This document shows positions 6,392 to 7,303 of a stretch of 7,303 bases of DNA, piece by piece. Numbering within the stretch: position 1 is the first letter of the stretch; the number at the start of each line of letters is the position of its first letter. The translations under genes and the position numbers were made by a program. Under the pieces are notes generated by a model. It worked only from the letters and a program-made list of their open reading frames with translations, made no database searches and was not told the origin of the DNA. The stretch covers positions 1 to 7,303 of the forward strand of contig CBDVAP010000136.1 in assembly GCA_965372015.1 (NCBI GenBank), read 5' to 3'. The stretch is from JACZSB01 sp965372015. Lineage in GTDB: Bacteria > Fidelibacterota > Marinisomatia > SCGC-AAA003-L08 > TS1B11.

Positions 6392-6489
6392 TAAGTCTTT
6401 CACACGAATTCATTATAGCAACCGCTCGTACGCCTCCACAGCAGCTTCCACCCCGGCATGCCGGAATTGTGACTCAGTCGAGACCGTGT
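6392..6489. other. Intergenic stretch with a 12-bp perfect palindrome
   Basis: No gene is seen between the pentapeptide stop and the higA promoter. The palindrome CCGGCATGCCGG occupies 6453-6464, with no T-tract after it, so it is not a standard terminator. I looked on the plus strand for remnants of a HigB toxin, whose gene usually precedes higA, and saw none. Confidence 0.4.
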
Positions 6490-6515
6490 TATAACGCTTG
6501 ACGTTATACGGTATA
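6490..6515 (+). promoter_or_regulatory. Probable HigA operator
   Basis: TATAACG (6490-6496) and CGTTATA (6502-6508) are perfect reverse complements 5 bases apart. The second arm overlaps another dyad, TATAC (6505-6509) and GTATA (6511-6515), around G6510. Together they cover the -35 box and half of the promoter spacer, where a bound HTH protein would block RNA polymerase. HigA-type antitoxins commonly repress their own promoters in this way, so autoregulation is the simplest reading. Confidence 0.6.
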
Positions 6516-6526
6516 GGAAATATATT
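6498..6526 (+). promoter_or_regulatory. Sigma-70-type promoter of higA
   Basis: TTGACG (6498-6503) and TATATT (6521-6526) stand exactly 17 bases apart, close to consensus. Transcription would begin near 6532-6534, right at the ATG at 6532, so the message would be leaderless or nearly so. That agrees with the lack of a well-placed Shine-Dalgarno; only AGGA at 6515-6518 is present, and it would lie outside the transcript. Confidence 0.65.
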
Positions 6527-6531
6527 ACAAT

Positions 6532-6858
6532 ATGAGCAAGGAGAAGCAGAAGAAAATCCCACCGGTACACCCTGGGGAGATATTGATGGAGGAATTCTTA
6601 AAGCCCATGGGGCTCAGCCAGAATCGGCTGGCCAATGATATGGATGTACCGCCCCGGAGGATTAACGAGATTGTCCTGGGTAAGCGCCGGGTGACTGCCG
6701 ATACGGCCCTGCGGCTGGCCCGTTATTTCGGTATGTCTCCCCAGTTTTGGCTGGGCTTACAGATGGATTATGACCTGGATGTGGAAACCGATCGCCTGGC
6801 GCCCCGGCTAAGTACAGTCAAAACATATTCCGGGGGGCACCGGGCTAGCCACCCCTAG
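6532..6858 (+). CDS. higA: HigA-family antitoxin / XRE-type transcriptional regulator
   Basis: A 108-residue DNA-binding protein of the HigA/VapI antitoxin type. Family signatures run through it: PVHPGEILMEEFLKPMGLSQ (11-30), the helix-turn-helix about 25-65 with INEIVLGKRRVTADTALRLA, and FGMSPQFWLGLQMDYDL (66-82). In the usual system HigA neutralises the ribosome-dependent RNase HigB and represses the shared promoter. Here no higB lies directly upstream (140 bases without a gene) or downstream (the next gene is convergent and unrelated), so this is an orphan copy or a stand-alone regulator. The C-terminal about 20 residues (TVKTYSGGHRASHP) look unlike the usual end and may be an altered tail. 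ATG 6532 is the only reasonable start, and the promoter spacing predicts a leaderless mRNA. GC content rises again relative to the pentapeptide gene. Confidence 0.88.
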   Translation: MSKEKQKKIPPVHPGEILMEEFLKPMGLSQNRLANDMDVPPRRINEIVLGKRRVTADTALRLARYFGMSPQFWLGLQMDYDLDVETDRLAPRLSTVKTYSGGHRASHP

Positions 6859-6891
6859 CTACCACAAGCGCTCGCACTACCCGATATCCAG

Positions 6892-6945
6892 CTGCGAAGC
6901 GGTAAACCGCCTCGCTTAATCGCAGCAACCGCCCTAAAGGGCGCT
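6892..6945 (-). repeat. 54-bp two-hairpin dispersed repeat, copy 2 (inverted)
   Basis: Read on the minus strand this matches 234-287 at 47 of 54 positions. In that sense the hairpins are GCCCT/AGGGC around TT, and GCGAGGCGGT/ACCGCTTCGC around TT with a single G-T wobble. An additional perfect 7-bp stem, GCTGCGA (6891-6897) with TCGCAGC (6920-6926), and the outer arms CGATAT (6882-6887) with ATATCG (6951-6956) add further symmetry to this copy only. It lies between two convergent genes, 57 bases past the methyltransferase stop in the sense orientation, where a 3'-end processing or termination role is conceivable. Confidence 0.75.
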
Positions 6946-7001
6946 AGCCAATATCGTGGCTGCCGGAGTTACGTTGCGTGGGAAACTAACAGTAATGAGG
7001 C

Positions 7002-7303
7002 TCAATTATTCTTTGAGCAGTAATAGATGTCTTCAGTATTATCCAAACGGCATTTCTCGATCATGGCCTGATCCAACCGGCGTACATAGTCGTCTACCTT
7101 AACCATGAATCCAGCCTCCTCTAATTTTCCTTTATAATCACGCCCATATTGCCGCACATGGTCCCACTGGCCAAAGTGGTCTATTCTGTCCTCGGGCGTA
7201 ACTATCCTGGAATCCTCGTAGGTAACGGGCAAGGACGAATCGATGGGTACCTGTAAAATTGCCCAGCCGCCCGGTTTCAAAACCCTGAAAAGTTCCCGTA
7301 GTG
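7002..7303 (-). CDS. SAM-dependent methyltransferase, C-terminal part
   Basis: This gene runs off the right edge of the window, so only about 99 C-terminal residues are present; the frame stays open to 7303. It begins LRELFRVLKPGGWAILQVPI, the segment (R-V-L-K-P-G-G followed by a beta-strand) that closes the Rossmann-like core of class I methyltransferases of the Methyltransf_11 type. The SAM-binding motif I would lie outside the window. The tail (FGQWDHVRQYGRDYKGKLEEAGF and NTEDIYYCSK) resembles uncharacterised bacterial methyltransferases of this type. The substrate cannot be inferred. The gene converges on higA, with 143 bases between the stops that hold the repeat copy. Its GC (about 43% in one 60-base hand count) is lower than that of higA. 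Confidence 0.85.
   Translation of the reverse strand, partial: LRELFRVLKPGGWAILQVPIDSSLPVTYEDSRIVTPEDRIDHFGQWDHVRQYGRDYKGKLEEAGFMVKVDDYVRRLDQAMIEKCRLDNTEDIYYCSKNN

Noticed and set aside
6413..6531. Minus-strand frame ending ...HAGVEAAVEAYERLL before a TAA at 6413-6415
   Set aside because: The tail looks protein-like, but the frame has no plausible start or ribosome site and runs antisense through the higA control region and into higA. It was kept only as a possible relic; no family is recognised.
234..6945. The two 54-bp repeats as terminal inverted repeats of a composite transposon
   Set aside because: There is no transposase or integrase between them, no target-site duplication is visible outside them, and the enclosed genes include ordinary chromosomal-type genes. 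A dispersed intergenic repeat is simpler.

Overview
The window reads as part of a Gram-negative bacterial chromosome. It encodes a lipoprotein with a clear lipobox and a predicted outer-membrane beta-barrel ending in an aromatic beta-signal. Coding DNA is GC-rich in the left and centre (a 60-base hand count in the SDR gene gives about 73% GC) and much poorer in the pentapeptide-repeat gene (about 45% and 32% in two 60-base samples). The style of the envelope genes and the methyltransferase would suit an FCB-type (Bacteroidota-like) lineage, but nothing here proves the taxon.

Layout. Positions 1-548 hold no convincing gene. They contain nested inverted repeats (30-145), a hairpin with an A-rich left flank that would act as a terminator on the minus strand (197-220), one copy of a 54-bp two-hairpin repeat (234-287), and a perfect TATAAT box (383-388). 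Next come three plus-strand genes with short gaps: a 584-aa lipoprotein of unknown function (549-2303), a 489-aa predicted outer-membrane barrel (2330-3799) and a FabG-like short-chain dehydrogenase/reductase (3834-4589). A strong intrinsic-terminator hairpin (2350-2388) lies inside the first codons of the barrel gene, so it overlaps that gene's signal-peptide code.

From about 4600 to 6391 a lower-GC segment carries one pentapeptide-repeat membrane protein. It is split into two overlapping reading frames (4644-5501 and 5456-6391) by what looks like one missing T at 5453-5457; the repaired product would be about 582 aa. After 140 bases with no gene comes a HigA-type antitoxin/regulator (6532-6858) with a textbook promoter overlapped by palindromic half-sites, and no HigB toxin beside it. 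The last gene is the C-terminal part of a SAM-dependent methyltransferase on the minus strand (7002-7303, running off the window). Between these convergent genes lies the second copy of the 54-bp repeat, in inverted orientation (6892-6945).

How the parts relate. The lipoprotein and barrel genes are probably a functional pair at the cell envelope, but the terminator between them suggests the barrel is expressed at a lower or conditional level. The SDR follows by 34 bases and may be co-transcribed. The pentapeptide gene and orphan higA look like an accessory insertion. The two repeat copies bracket everything. Most of their differences keep the hairpins pairable through G-U wobbles in one orientation only, which suggests a repeat family that acts as RNA. 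I see no CRISPR array, tRNA, rRNA, transposase or integrase.
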